Source of the DNA: an uncultured Pelagibacteraceae bacterium
Lineage (GTDB): Bacteria > Pseudomonadota > Alphaproteobacteria > Pelagibacterales > Pelagibacteraceae
Reading direction: 5' to 3'
Assembly: GCA_902542235.1 (NCBI GenBank)
Contig: CACBTT010000007.1
Coordinates: 1-64,000, forward strand
Length of the DNA: 64,000 bases
Below the pieces are notes generated by a model, which saw only the letters and a program-made list of their open reading frames with translations, ran no database searches and was not told where the DNA came from. Position 1 is the first letter of the stretch, and every line of letters begins with the position of its first letter. The translations under genes were made by a program, and so were the position numbers. This document shows, piece by piece, positions 27,435 through 35,927 of this stretch.

Positions 27435-28772
27435 ATGTTCAAAAAAATTCTTGTTGCAAATAGAGGTGAGATAGCTGTTAGAGTTATAAGAGCCTGTAAA
27501 GAATGGGGTATACAAACAGTCGCCATTCATTCTGATGTTGATAGAAATAGTATGCACGTTAGATTAGCTGACGAAAGTATATGTGTAGGTCCACACCAAG
27601 CAGCAAATAGTTATTTAAACATTCCTGCCATAATGTCAGCTATTGAATTGACAAATTCTGAAGCTGTTCATCCGGGATATGGTTTTTTATCTGAAAATTA
27701 TGAATTTGCAAAAATTCTTGAACAAAACAAAATTAAATTTATTGGTCCATCGTCTTCATTAATTAAAATGATGGGTGATAAAATTGAAGCAAAAAAAATT
27801 GCAAAAAAATATGGTCTTCCAGTAATTGAAGGATCTGAAGGTGGAGTGTCTGATTTTAATGAAGCAAAAAAAATATGTAAACAAATTGGATATCCAGTGT
27901 TGATAAAAGCAGCTGGTGGTGGTGGTGGAAAAGGTATGAAAGTTGTTACAAAAGAAGATGAGTTTGAAAACTTATTTTTGACTGCAAAAACTGAGGCAAA
28001 AAAATTTTTTGGTAATGATGAGGTATATATTGAAAAATTTTTTCAAAATCCAAGACATATCGAAGTTCAAATATTATCTGGTAAGAATAGAACTGTACAT
28101 CTTCATGAAAGAGATTGCTCTATTCAAAGAAGACATCAAAAATTAATTGAGGAGACACCCAGTCCTTTACTAAATGATCAAATTAGAAAGGATCTTTTTG
28201 ATAAAACTGTAAAAATGGTAAACCAAATTGGATATGAAGGTGCAGGGACAGTAGAATTTATTTTTGAGGATGGAAAATTTTATTTTTTAGAAATGAATAC
28301 AAGAATACAAGTTGAACATCCAGTAACAGAAGTAGTAACTGGAATAGATTTAATAAAAGAGCAGATTTGGATCGCATATGATGGCAATACTGCCTTAAAA
28401 CAGGAAGATATTAAGCCAAGAGGTCACGCAATTGAGTGTAGAATAAATGCTGAAGATGTGAGTAAAAATTTCCAACCCTCACCAGGAGAAATTACCATGT
28501 GTCATCAACCTTCAGGTTTTAGAACAAGAGTGGATGGAGCTATATTTCAAGGCTACAGAGTAACTCCATACTATGACAGCATGATTTGCAAAGTAATATG
28601 TCATGGAAGGAATAGAACTGAAGCAATTCAAAGAATGCGAAGATCCCTTGATGAATTTGTTATAGAAGGCATTAAAACAACGATAGACTTGCATAAAATA
28701 CTTTTAAATCACAAAAAATTTTTGGATTCAGATTTTAATGTAAGTTGGCTTGATAAAGAAAAATTACTCTAA
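27435..28772 (+). CDS. accC: Biotin carboxylase
   Basis: A 445-residue ATP-grasp enzyme of usual AccC length. It shows KILVANRGEIAVRVIRAC at the N-terminus, the glycine-rich ATP loop AAGGGGGKGMK, HLHERDCSIQRRHQKL, and EMNTRIQVEHPVTE with metal and bicarbonate ligands. It carboxylates the biotin on AccB. The aroQ-accB-accC order is common in alphaproteobacteria. The end overlaps the DUF2155 gene tail to tail by 4 bases. Confidence 0.96.
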   Translation: MFKKILVANRGEIAVRVIRACKEWGIQTVAIHSDVDRNSMHVRLADESICVGPHQAANSYLNIPAIMSAIELTNSEAVHPGYGFLSENYEFAKILEQNKIKFIGPSSSLIKMMGDKIEAKKIAKKYGLPVIEGSEGGVSDFNEAKKICKQIGYPVLIKAAGGGGGKGMKVVTKEDEFENLFLTAKTEAKKFFGNDEVYIEKFFQNPRHIEVQILSGKNRTVHLHERDCSIQRRHQKLIEETPSPLLNDQIRKDLFDKTVKMVNQIGYEGAGTVEFIFEDGKFYFLEMNTRIQVEHPVTEVVTGIDLIKEQIWIAYDGNTALKQEDIKPRGHAIECRINAEDVSKNFQPSPGEITMCHQPSGFRTRVDGAIFQGYRVTPYYDSMICKVICHGRNRTEAIQRMRRSLDEFVIEGIKTTIDLHKILLNHKKFLDSDFNVSWLDKEKLL

Positions 28773-29176
28773 GAATAACACTTTTTTAACCAAATATCAT
28801 ACACAGGGTGATCAAAAGGTCTAATTGATGGAGACGAGGCGAATGTCCAATCATTAAAAATGAATACCTTGTTGTCATCTTTGTTTACTATATCTCTTAC
28901 TTGCATGTATGCTGTGACTTCCGGATCATCATCAAATTTTGAATTATTACATTTAAGAATGTTTATAGATAGATTTTTAAATTTATATTCCTTTCCAACC
29001 TCAATCTCTATAATGTTACTCTGAGAGTTTACTTTATCTAATATTGTTAAAACAGCATAATTTTCTGTTCGTATATTATTTTCACTTAAAGAATTGATCA
29101 TTAACAAATAATAAGAAAAAAAAACAATTATAAAAACTTTAACTTTTCCAAGAAGTATATTTTTTATTTGAAGCAT
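28769..29176 (-). CDS. DUF2155 domain protein, probably exported
   Basis: A 135-residue protein with a basic start and a hydrophobic stretch (about residues 13-28), read as a signal peptide or anchor. The mature part contains the DUF2155 landmarks: AVLTILDKVNSQ, INILKCNNSKFDDDPE with a conserved Cys, NDWTFASSP, and HPVYDIWLKKC at the end. The two cysteines could form a disulfide. Function unknown; it is found beside NDUFA12 in many alphaproteobacteria. Its start overlaps the NDUFA12 gene by 38 bases. Confidence 0.82.
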   Translation of the reverse strand: MLQIKNILLGKVKVFIIVFFSYYLLMINSLSENNIRTENYAVLTILDKVNSQSNIIEIEVGKEYKFKNLSINILKCNNSKFDDDPEVTAYMQVRDIVNKDDNKVFIFNDWTFASSPSIRPFDHPVYDIWLKKCYS

Positions 29177-29495
29177 TTTTACTTTTGTTTTTTTTTGGAT
29201 GATAGGAATTTTCTGTTCCTGTTTGATTTGGCATATGCTCTTTTTGCCAACTATATTTGTCTAATTCGTGACTGTTTTCAATTTTATTTCCTGTATGATG
29301 TATCCAAGAATACCATTCGCTTGGTATTTTTGATGCTTCAACTTCCCCGTTATAAATAACCCATCTTTTTCCTGACTTGCTCTCATAATATTTGTTACCT
29401 GAATTATCTTCGCCAACTAATTTTCCAAATAAAATTGTATTTAGTCTTGTGCCAAATGTTTGTTTGTTCCACCAAGTAAAAATTTCTTTAATCAT
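29139..29495 (-). CDS. NDUFA12-family complex I accessory subunit
   Basis: About 118 residues from the ATG at 29495; an in-frame TTG at 29504 would add three. It has IFTWWNKQTFGTRL, then LVGEDNSGNKYYE, KRWVIYNGEVEASKIPSEWYSWIHH and WQKEHMPNQTGT, the full set of conserved blocks of the NDUFA12 / 17.2-kDa family. Alphaproteobacteria share this supernumerary subunit with mitochondria, where it sits on the matrix arm of NADH:ubiquinone oxidoreductase. The C-terminal tail is Lys/Ser-rich. It overlaps the DUF2155 gene. Confidence 0.9.
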   Translation of the reverse strand: MIKEIFTWWNKQTFGTRLNTILFGKLVGEDNSGNKYYESKSGKRWVIYNGEVEASKIPSEWYSWIHHTGNKIENSHELDKYSWQKEHMPNQTGTENSYHPKKNKSKNASNKKYTSWKS

Positions 29496-29519
29496 TTTAT
29501 TCAAATTATTTTCAATTTA

Positions 29520-29548
29520 TAATTGTAAATTTACAATTAGACTATAAT
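29520..29548 (+). promoter_or_regulatory. Palindromic operator-like site and -10 element before the NrdJ-domain gene
   Basis: A perfect 20-bp palindrome centred at 29529/29530 (half-site TAATTGTAAA) is followed four bases later by TATAAT (29543-29548). The palindrome covers the place where a -35 element would be. This is the layout of a repressor- or activator-controlled promoter for the gene at 29604. The site lies between two divergent genes and could serve either. No regulator is identified. Confidence 0.5.
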
Positions 29549-29603
29549 CGAAAAATGTATATATATAAATCTTACCAAGATTCAATTTACAAATAGGATT
29601 AAA

Positions 29604-30425
29604 ATGGCAAAATACTTAGTAGAAACATATTATACGTGTAGTTTTAAAGTATCTCATTATCTAGATGATATAAATGAGGAAAATCTTAACAATTTAGAGA
29701 AAAATGACGATGGAAAATTCGAAATTATTGATGTCAAATTAGATAATAGAAAAACAAAAAACCTTCAAGATACTAAAAGTAGTAAAGTCGAAATTGTTTC
29801 ACAGCAAATTAGTAATAAAGATATTAAAAGTAGTAATAAATCCAAACTAATTGATGAGAATTTTAAAAAAAATATAACTGAAAATATAGGTAAAAGATTT
29901 AGTATGCCTGATAGAAGAAAAGGTTATATCCAAAAAGCCTCAATAGGTGATCATAAAGTATATTTGCATACTGGTGAATATGAAGATGGTAAAATAGGAG
30001 AAATTTTTATCGATACCAGTAAAGAAGGTGAGTTAGTAAAAGCTCTAATGAATAATTTTGCAATAGCAATATCATTAGGTCTTCAATATGGAGTTCCACT
30101 AGATGAATTTGTAAATGCATATTTAGATACAAAATTTGAACCTTCTGGTAAAGTTTATGGAAATGATCGAATAATGAGTGCAAGTTCAATATTAGATTAT
30201 ATTTTTAGAGAGCTAGCGATATCCTATTTAAATAGAGAAGATTTAGCTCACACCCCATCCATAGCTGGTAATTCTGACACAAGTGAAAGTCAAGAAAGTG
30301 AAGATCAAAATCAATTAATCAAGCTTGTAAAAGATATTACAAGTAAAGGATTTGTTAGAAACGATTATAAAAAGAAACTGGTGGATTTATCAGATATTAG
30401 AATAAATCTTAAAGGAAAAAAATAG
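29604..30425 (+). CDS. Stand-alone NrdJ C-terminal (TSCPD) domain protein
   Basis: A 273-residue protein. Residues 1-100 are variable, Lys/Asn-rich and probably disordered. Residues 100-225 read [64 protein letters not shown] and [28 protein letters not shown], closely matching the C-terminal extension of vitamin B12-dependent ribonucleotide reductases. The catalytic alpha/beta barrel is absent and no nrdJ gene adjoins. The only cysteine is Cys12, so the redox Cys pair of class II enzymes is missing. AGGA (29595-29598) precedes the ATG. The function is unknown: a split RNR subunit (NrdJb-like) or a repurposed domain. Confidence 0.85.
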   Translation: MAKYLVETYYTCSFKVSHYLDDINEENLNNLEKNDDGKFEIIDVKLDNRKTKNLQDTKSSKVEIVSQQISNKDIKSSNKSKLIDENFKKNITENIGKRFSMPDRRKGYIQKASIGDHKVYLHTGEYEDGKIGEIFIDTSKEGELVKALMNNFAIAISLGLQYGVPLDEFVNAYLDTKFEPSGKVYGNDRIMSASSILDYIFRELAISYLNREDLAHTPSIAGNSDTSESQESEDQNQLIKLVKDITSKGFVRNDYKKKLVDLSDIRINLKGKK

Positions 30426-32207
30426 TTATTTTTTTCTTTTTGAAATATAAAGTTCTTTTAGTTGATTTTCGTCTACTTCAGATGGTGCATTCATCATTAA
30501 ATCTTGTGCGTTTTGGTTCATTGGAAACATAGTCACCTCTCTAATATTTTTTTCTTCTGCTAATAACATCACGATTCTATCTATTCCGGGAGCAATGCCC
30601 CCATGGGGAGGTGCCCCATAGCTTAAAGCATTAATCATACCACTAAATTTCTCATTCACTGTTTCCTCAGAGTAACCAGCAATTTTGAATAATTTATACA
30701 TTAAATCAGGTTTATGGTTCCTGATTGCTCCTGAAGATAATTCAATACCATTACACACAATATCGTATTGAAAAGCTTTTAGTTTCAGGGGTTCTGAAAG
30801 ATCTAAATTATCAATATCACCTTGCGGCATTGAAAAAGGGTTGTGGCTAAATTCGATCTTTTTGGTATTTTCATCTATTTCAAACATTGGATAGTCCACT
30901 ACCCAACAAAATGAAAAAACATTTTCATCAATTAAATTCAATTCATTTGCTATTTTATTTCTCGCATTACTTAATAATTTCTCAACTTCAGATTTATTTC
31001 CGCAAGACATAAATATTGTATCACCTACTTCAGCATTCATTTTTGTCATTATCTCTTTGATAGACTCTTCAGAAAAAAATTTTCCCACAGGTCCTTTAGC
31101 GCTCAATTTGTCAGAATTTTCTACAGAAAAATATGCAAGACCAGATGATCCTTCATCTTTTGCCCATTTATCAATTCCGTCAAAAAAACTTCTTGGTTTT
31201 TGCGATGTATTTTTTGCAACTATTCCTCTAACTATCGATCCTTTACTTACTAATTTTTTAAATATTTCAAAGTTAACATCGTCTCTTTTAAAAATTTCAG
31301 TAATATCAGCTATTTCCAAAGGATTTCTCAAATCTGGTTTGTCAGAACCGTATTTAAGCATAGCCGTATCAAAAGGAATTCTTGGAAATTTTTCATGGAG
31401 TAAATTTTTAGAGGAAAATTTTTTGAATAAATTTACAAATAACTCCTCAACTATTTTGAATACATCCTCTTGTTCTACAAAAGACATTTCCAAGTCAAGT
31501 TGATAAAACTCACCTGGACTCCTGTCCGCTCTTGCGTCCTCATCTCTAAAACACGGTGCAATTTGAAAATATTTATCAAAACCAGATACCATGATTAATT
31601 GTTTAAATTGTTGTGGCGCTTGAGGTAATGCGTAAAATTTACCAGGATTTAGTCTGCTTGGTACTAAAAAGTCTCTAGCACCCTCTGGGCTTGATGAAGT
31701 TAATATAGGTGTTTGATATTCTAGAAAACCATATTTTTGCATTTCAGTTCTAATAAATGAAATAATTTTGGATCTTAAAATAATATTATTATGAATCTTA
31801 TTTCTCCTTAAATCTAAGAATCTGTACTTTAATCTAATTTCTTCAGAATATTCTTGATCTGAAAAAACAGGTAGCGGTAATTCCTTAGTTCTTGCAAGTA
31901 TTTTAAATTTTTCAATTCCTACCTCTATTTCCCCAGTATTTAAATTTTTGTTAATTGTATCTTTTTCTCTAGCTAAAACTTTACCTTCAACTTGTAGTAC
32001 AGTTTCTAATGGAAGTTTTTCTATTTCTTTAAATATTTTTTTACCCTCATCAATTACACATTGAGTTAGTCCATAGTGATCTCTTAAATCTAAAAATAGT
32101 AGATTTCCATGATCTCTTTTTTTATTTATCCAGCCTGATAACTTTATTGTTTGATCTTTGTTATTTAAAGTTAGTTCTCCGCAAGTGTGTGTCCTATATT
32201 TACTCAA
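30426..32207 (-). CDS. aspS: Aspartyl-tRNA synthetase
   Basis: A 593-residue class II synthetase of bacterial type. It has an N-terminal OB-fold anticodon domain (residues 1-110), class II motif 2 with FRDEDARADRSPGEFYQLDLE, a GAD insertion domain (about 280-420) and motif 3 GAPPHGGIAPGIDRIVMLL. In organisms lacking AsnRS such enzymes often charge tRNA-Asn too; this cannot be settled here. It abuts the NrdJ-domain gene tail to tail without a gap and overlaps hdaA by 4 bases. Confidence 0.96.
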   Translation of the reverse strand: MSKYRTHTCGELTLNNKDQTIKLSGWINKKRDHGNLLFLDLRDHYGLTQCVIDEGKKIFKEIEKLPLETVLQVEGKVLAREKDTINKNLNTGEIEVGIEKFKILARTKELPLPVFSDQEYSEEIRLKYRFLDLRRNKIHNNIILRSKIISFIRTEMQKYGFLEYQTPILTSSSPEGARDFLVPSRLNPGKFYALPQAPQQFKQLIMVSGFDKYFQIAPCFRDEDARADRSPGEFYQLDLEMSFVEQEDVFKIVEELFVNLFKKFSSKNLLHEKFPRIPFDTAMLKYGSDKPDLRNPLEIADITEIFKRDDVNFEIFKKLVSKGSIVRGIVAKNTSQKPRSFFDGIDKWAKDEGSSGLAYFSVENSDKLSAKGPVGKFFSEESIKEIMTKMNAEVGDTIFMSCGNKSEVEKLLSNARNKIANELNLIDENVFSFCWVVDYPMFEIDENTKKIEFSHNPFSMPQGDIDNLDLSEPLKLKAFQYDIVCNGIELSSGAIRNHKPDLMYKLFKIAGYSEETVNEKFSGMINALSYGAPPHGGIAPGIDRIVMLLAEEKNIREVTMFPMNQNAQDLMMNAPSEVDENQLKELYISKRKK

Positions 32208-32863
32208 TTTATTATCTCTTTTATTATTTTAAAGTTAATAGATTTCTGTTTCTTTAAACTCAATTCATCAATCTTATATATAAATTCATGCATTTTACTA
32301 TACGATCTCGCAATTCTTTTTATAATATAATCTATAATTTTGTTATCCAATTTAATTTGCCTATCAGAAAAATTTTTTAAAATTATTGCATAAATCAACT
32401 CATCATCTGGCTGTTCAATTGTAGCGATAATGCAGTTCTTTAATCTTGATAATAAATCTGGGAGTGTGAATTTCATTGTATCTATTGGTTTTTTTGACGA
32501 GATTAATAAATATTTATTATCCTGTTCAACTAAATTGAATATAGAATAAAGAAGTTTTTCGTCAAAACTTTCTTCTAGGTCTTCAATTATTATACTGTTT
32601 GAAAGTTTAATTTTTTTTAAAATCTTATCTTCGATATTTTTGCTATATAAATATAAAGCGTTACTTTTTTTTTTAAATATGTTTGATAAATGTGTTTTGC
32701 CAGAATATTTTTCTCCGGCTAAGTTGACAATTTTTTTTTCCCATTTAGGCCAGGCCTCTATAATATTTTTTGCAAAATAATTACTTTTAGACACATAGTA
32801 ATCGTTTTCATCAAAACTTTCAGTAATTCCAAAGTCTAAGATTTTTTGATCTAATTCTCTCAT
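32204..32863 (-). CDS. hdaA: HdaA-type DnaA-related ATPase
   Basis: About 219 residues from the ATG at 32863, which overlaps the DUF2066 stop as ATGA; the TTG at 32875 is less likely. It is a short DnaA-like AAA+ protein without the DNA-binding domain: Walker A GEKYSGKTH, Walker B-like SIIIEDLEE, sensor ISSKKPI and LPDLLSRLKN with the arginine finger region. In alphaproteobacteria HdaA promotes ATP hydrolysis by DnaA and so prevents over-initiation. The Walker B is diverged from the DnaA form. Position next to DUF2066 and purM is the usual one. Confidence 0.85.
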   Translation of the reverse strand: MRELDQKILDFGITESFDENDYYVSKSNYFAKNIIEAWPKWEKKIVNLAGEKYSGKTHLSNIFKKKSNALYLYSKNIEDKILKKIKLSNSIIIEDLEESFDEKLLYSIFNLVEQDNKYLLISSKKPIDTMKFTLPDLLSRLKNCIIATIEQPDDELIYAIILKNFSDRQIKLDNKIIDYIIKRIARSYSKMHEFIYKIDELSLKKQKSINFKIIKEIIN

Positions 32864-33936
32864 TCTATATTCCAAATATTACTAGATGAATTTATATTTA
32901 TATCATTTACTTTTAAAGTATTTAGAAATTTTTCAGGATTATTATTGTAAGTTATTTTATATATAATATCTTCACTACTAATTTTTTCTATTTCATATTC
33001 ATATACAAAATCTGATTGATTTAATATATTTTCTAATTTCTCAGAAATTATGAAATTGCTGTTTTTTACTGAAATTTTTATGGGTATTGAAATTGAAGTA
33101 TTGATTTTATTAATTAACTTCCATTTGTCTTCATATAAATTTTTTAAGTTTAAAATAATTTGATCTAATAGTTTATTATCTTCATAATTGATGTTTTTTT
33201 GATCTAAATTAAATTTGAAGTTTGAATTTGAAAAACTAATTTTGGAAAATATTTGTAAATTTTTTTTATTTTTATAAAATACAACAATAAAAATATTTTC
33301 AAAATTATATTTATTTGTAATCTCAGATAAATCATTGTTTTCAATATTATTTTTTAATCTTTGAAAAAGACGAAAATTTTCAATATTTTCATCTGGTAAA
33401 TTATAATTTAATAAGAAATAATTTTTATTAACATTATTCCAATTGTTATAAAAATAATTTTGATCAAAAAACTTAATTTCGTTACTTTGTGTATCAATTA
33501 AAATTGGGATAAAAAGCACGTCAGTATCTTTTGGAACAGAGGAAATAACATTTTTTCCTCTAATAAATGATAATAATTTTTCTTTGTCAAACTTAACCTC
33601 AAAATCAACCTCATAATTATTGTCTACAAATTTTTCATTTGTTATGGAAAAATTATCTATCAATGAATTAATTTTATTGCTTGGTACATTTTTAAATAAA
33701 TTTTTATCTTTACTTTCTACAATTCTAAAAATTAATGTTTTAAATCCTTTTTTGAAACCCTTTTTTATTACTTCATCTTTGTTAAAATTTATGTCGTATT
33801 GTTCTTTAATTTTAATATTTTTAACTGTGTAATTGTCTGCAAATACTAAAGTTGTGGAAAACTTGATAAAAACTAAAATGAAAAGTAAAAAAAAAAAGTA
33901 TAAGTAAATATTAATTTTATTTTTGATTAAAAACAT
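32860..33936 (-). CDS. DUF2066 domain protein, exported
   Basis: A 358-residue protein starting with a long hydrophobic signal segment (about residues 10-33, ending SFADN-like at VFADNYTV). The rest is Asn/Lys/Phe-rich with a DUF2066-like region of about 110 residues after the signal. The assignment depends partly on its place between hdaA and the divergent purM, which is conserved in alphaproteobacteria. Function unknown, probably periplasmic. Its ATG is only 9 bases from the purM ATG. Confidence 0.7.
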   Translation of the reverse strand: MFLIKNKINIYLYFFFLLFILVFIKFSTTLVFADNYTVKNIKIKEQYDINFNKDEVIKKGFKKGFKTLIFRIVESKDKNLFKNVPSNKINSLIDNFSITNEKFVDNNYEVDFEVKFDKEKLLSFIRGKNVISSVPKDTDVLFIPILIDTQSNEIKFFDQNYFYNNWNNVNKNYFLLNYNLPDENIENFRLFQRLKNNIENNDLSEITNKYNFENIFIVVFYKNKKNLQIFSKISFSNSNFKFNLDQKNINYEDNKLLDQIILNLKNLYEDKWKLINKINTSISIPIKISVKNSNFIISEKLENILNQSDFVYEYEIEKISSEDIIYKITYNNNPEKFLNTLKVNDININSSSNIWNIE

Positions 33937-33945
33937 AACTTAAAC

Positions 33946-34968
33946 ATGGGATCGAAGAATTTTACATATGAGAAAAGTGGTGTAAGCATAAAAAAAGCAG
34001 ATAAATTTATTAAATTTATATCCTCAAGCACAAAAAAATCAAAAAAAAGTGGTAAATTTAAGAATATTGGAGGTTTTGGAGCGCTTACAAAACTGCCAAG
34101 TAATTTAAAGAATCCATATCTTGTAACTAGCACAGATGGAGTTGGTACAAAAATTGAAGTTGCAAATATGCTAGGTAAATTTGATACAATTGGAGTGGAT
34201 CTTGTGGCAATGTGTGTAAATGACATTATAGTTCAAGGAGCGAAACCTTTAGTTTTTTTAGATTATATATCTGTCGAAAAAATCGATACGAAAAAGCTAA
34301 AAAATATAATTAGAGGAATTATTAAAGGCTGCAAATTAGCTGACTGTGAATTAGTTGGTGGAGAAACTGCAGAAATGCCTGGAACATATTCCAAAGGTAA
34401 ATTTGATATTGCAGGATTTTCATTAGGCTTAGTAGAGAAAGACAAAATATTATTAAATAAAATAAAAGAAAAAGATTTAGTGCTGGCAATACCTTCCAGT
34501 GGTCTCCACTCAAATGGATATTCCTTAGTAAGACATATTATAAAAAAAAAGAAAATTAATATAAAAAATAATTTATTTTTAAAAAAAGAATTATTGGTAC
34601 CAACTAAAATATATGTAATGCATGTATTAGAATTAATTAAAAAAAAGTATTTGAATGCTTGTGCAAATATCACTGGTGGTGGATTAAAAGACAATATTGA
34701 AAGAATAATACCAGATAATTACTGTGCTGAAATAAATTTAGAAAAAATAAAAACATTAAAAATATTTAGATGGCTTAAAAGTCAAGGTGTTAGCGATCAA
34801 GAAATGTTAAAAACTTTTAATTGTGGTGTGGGTTTTTGTTTAATAGTAAAACGTTCAAACTACAAAAAAGTAATTAGATTATTTCCAAAAAAATATAAAC
34901 CATATGTCATTGGAAGAATTACAAAAAATTCAGAAAAAGTAAAATTGAGTGGAAAAGTTATCTGGTAA
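33946..34968 (+). CDS. purM: Phosphoribosylformylglycinamidine cyclo-ligase (AIR synthetase)
   Basis: A 340-residue enzyme of usual length. It has FTYEKSGVSIKKADKFI, GGFGALTKL, the ATP loop STDGVGTKIEVA, DLVAMCVNDI, GGETAEMPGTY, IPSSGLHSNGYSLVR and a C-terminal GVGFCLIV. It makes aminoimidazole ribonucleotide in purine synthesis. The start is only 9 bases from the divergent DUF2066 ATG, so its promoter lies inside that coding region. It overlaps purN by 20 bases. Confidence 0.96.
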   Translation: MGSKNFTYEKSGVSIKKADKFIKFISSSTKKSKKSGKFKNIGGFGALTKLPSNLKNPYLVTSTDGVGTKIEVANMLGKFDTIGVDLVAMCVNDIIVQGAKPLVFLDYISVEKIDTKKLKNIIRGIIKGCKLADCELVGGETAEMPGTYSKGKFDIAGFSLGLVEKDKILLNKIKEKDLVLAIPSSGLHSNGYSLVRHIIKKKKINIKNNLFLKKELLVPTKIYVMHVLELIKKKYLNACANITGGGLKDNIERIIPDNYCAEINLEKIKTLKIFRWLKSQGVSDQEMLKTFNCGVGFCLIVKRSNYKKVIRLFPKKYKPYVIGRITKNSEKVKLSGKVIW

Positions 34969-35527
34969 AAAAAATACAGCAGTTTTAATAAGTGGTAGAG
35001 GTAGTAATCTAAGATCACTAGTTAAATATTCAAAAACGAAAAAATCTTTAATTAGAATTATTCTAGTTGTCTCTAATAATTTTAGTGCAAAAGGATTAGA
35101 TTATGCAAATAAGTCTAAGATCAATAATGTCTATATTAAAGATTCTAATAAAAAAAGTTTTGAAGATCGTTTGTTAAAATTATTAAAAAAGAATAATGTT
35201 GATTTGATTTGTTTAGCTGGATTTATGAAAATACTATCAGGTAGTTTTATAAGAAAATTTAATAAACCTATACTTAATATTCACCCTTCTCTTCTTCCTA
35301 AGTATAAAGGCCTAAATACACACAATAGAGCAATTCAAAATAAAGACAAATACTCTGGAGCTACAGTTCATATCGTCAATGAAAAATTAGATTCAGGTAA
35401 GATTATATTACAAAAAAAAGTAAAAATTCTAAAATCTGACAGTGGAAAAAGTTTAGAAAAAAAAGTTTTAAAAATCGAGCATAAAATATATCCAAAAGCA
35501 ATTATAAAATTATTTGCTAGTGATTAA
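34949..35527 (+). CDS. purN: Phosphoribosylglycinamide formyltransferase
   Basis: A 192-residue formyltransferase with the start taken as GTG 34949, giving MEKLSGKKNTAVLISGRGSN. Other motifs are ILVVSNN, LAGFMKILS, NIHPSLLPKYKGL with the catalytic His, and GATVHIVNEKLDSGKII. It formylates GAR with 10-formyl-THF. It overlaps purM by 20 bases and ndk tail to tail by 11 bases. Confidence 0.94.
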   Translation: MEKLSGKKNTAVLISGRGSNLRSLVKYSKTKKSLIRIILVVSNNFSAKGLDYANKSKINNVYIKDSNKKSFEDRLLKLLKKNNVDLICLAGFMKILSGSFIRKFNKPILNIHPSLLPKYKGLNTHNRAIQNKDKYSGATVHIVNEKLDSGKIILQKKVKILKSDSGKSLEKKVLKIEHKIYPKAIIKLFASD

Positions 35528-35927
35528 AAAAAAAATCTAGTTCAATCTTAGCATTTTCAAGACTGTCTGAACCATGAACAGAGTTTTTATCAATTGATAT
35601 ACCGTATTTTTTCCTCAAAGTACCCTCATCTGCGTCAACTGGATTTGTTGCTCCCATCAACTTTCTATTTTCCATAACAGCATTTTCTCGTTGTAAAGTC
35701 ATGACAACAATAGGGCCTGAAGACAAATAATTGCATAAATCGTTATAAAACGGTTTGGACTCATGTACTTTATAAAACTTTTCAGCTTCCTCTTTAGATA
35801 TATGGATTTTTTTTTCTTTTATTATTTCAAATCCTTTGTTTATAAAGTCCTGCTTAATTTGATTTTGAAGATTTCTTTCAACTGCATCTGGTTTAATTAT
35901 CGATAAAGTTTGCTCAATATTACTCAT
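35517..35927 (-). CDS. ndk: Nucleoside diphosphate kinase
   Basis: A 136-residue kinase, starting at ATG 35927 (MSNIEQTLSIIKPDAV) with GAGGA five bases upstream; an in-frame TTG at 35939 is less likely. It has ERNLQNQI, the nucleotide-binding segment GPIVVMTLQ, RKLMGATNPVDADEGTLR and the phospho-His in NSVHGSDS. It balances NTP and dNTP pools. The start overlaps the end of pepA by 8 bases. Confidence 0.95.
   Translation of the reverse strand: MSNIEQTLSIIKPDAVERNLQNQIKQDFINKGFEIIKEKKIHISKEEAEKFYKVHESKPFYNDLCNYLSSGPIVVMTLQRENAVMENRKLMGATNPVDADEGTLRKKYGISIDKNSVHGSDSLENAKIELDFFFNH

Noticed and set aside
29568-29582. AATCTT-acc-AAGATT inverted repeat in the leader of the NrdJ-domain gene
   Set aside because: The 6-bp arms are short and AT-rich and there is no T-run; likely chance or a weak leader hairpin.
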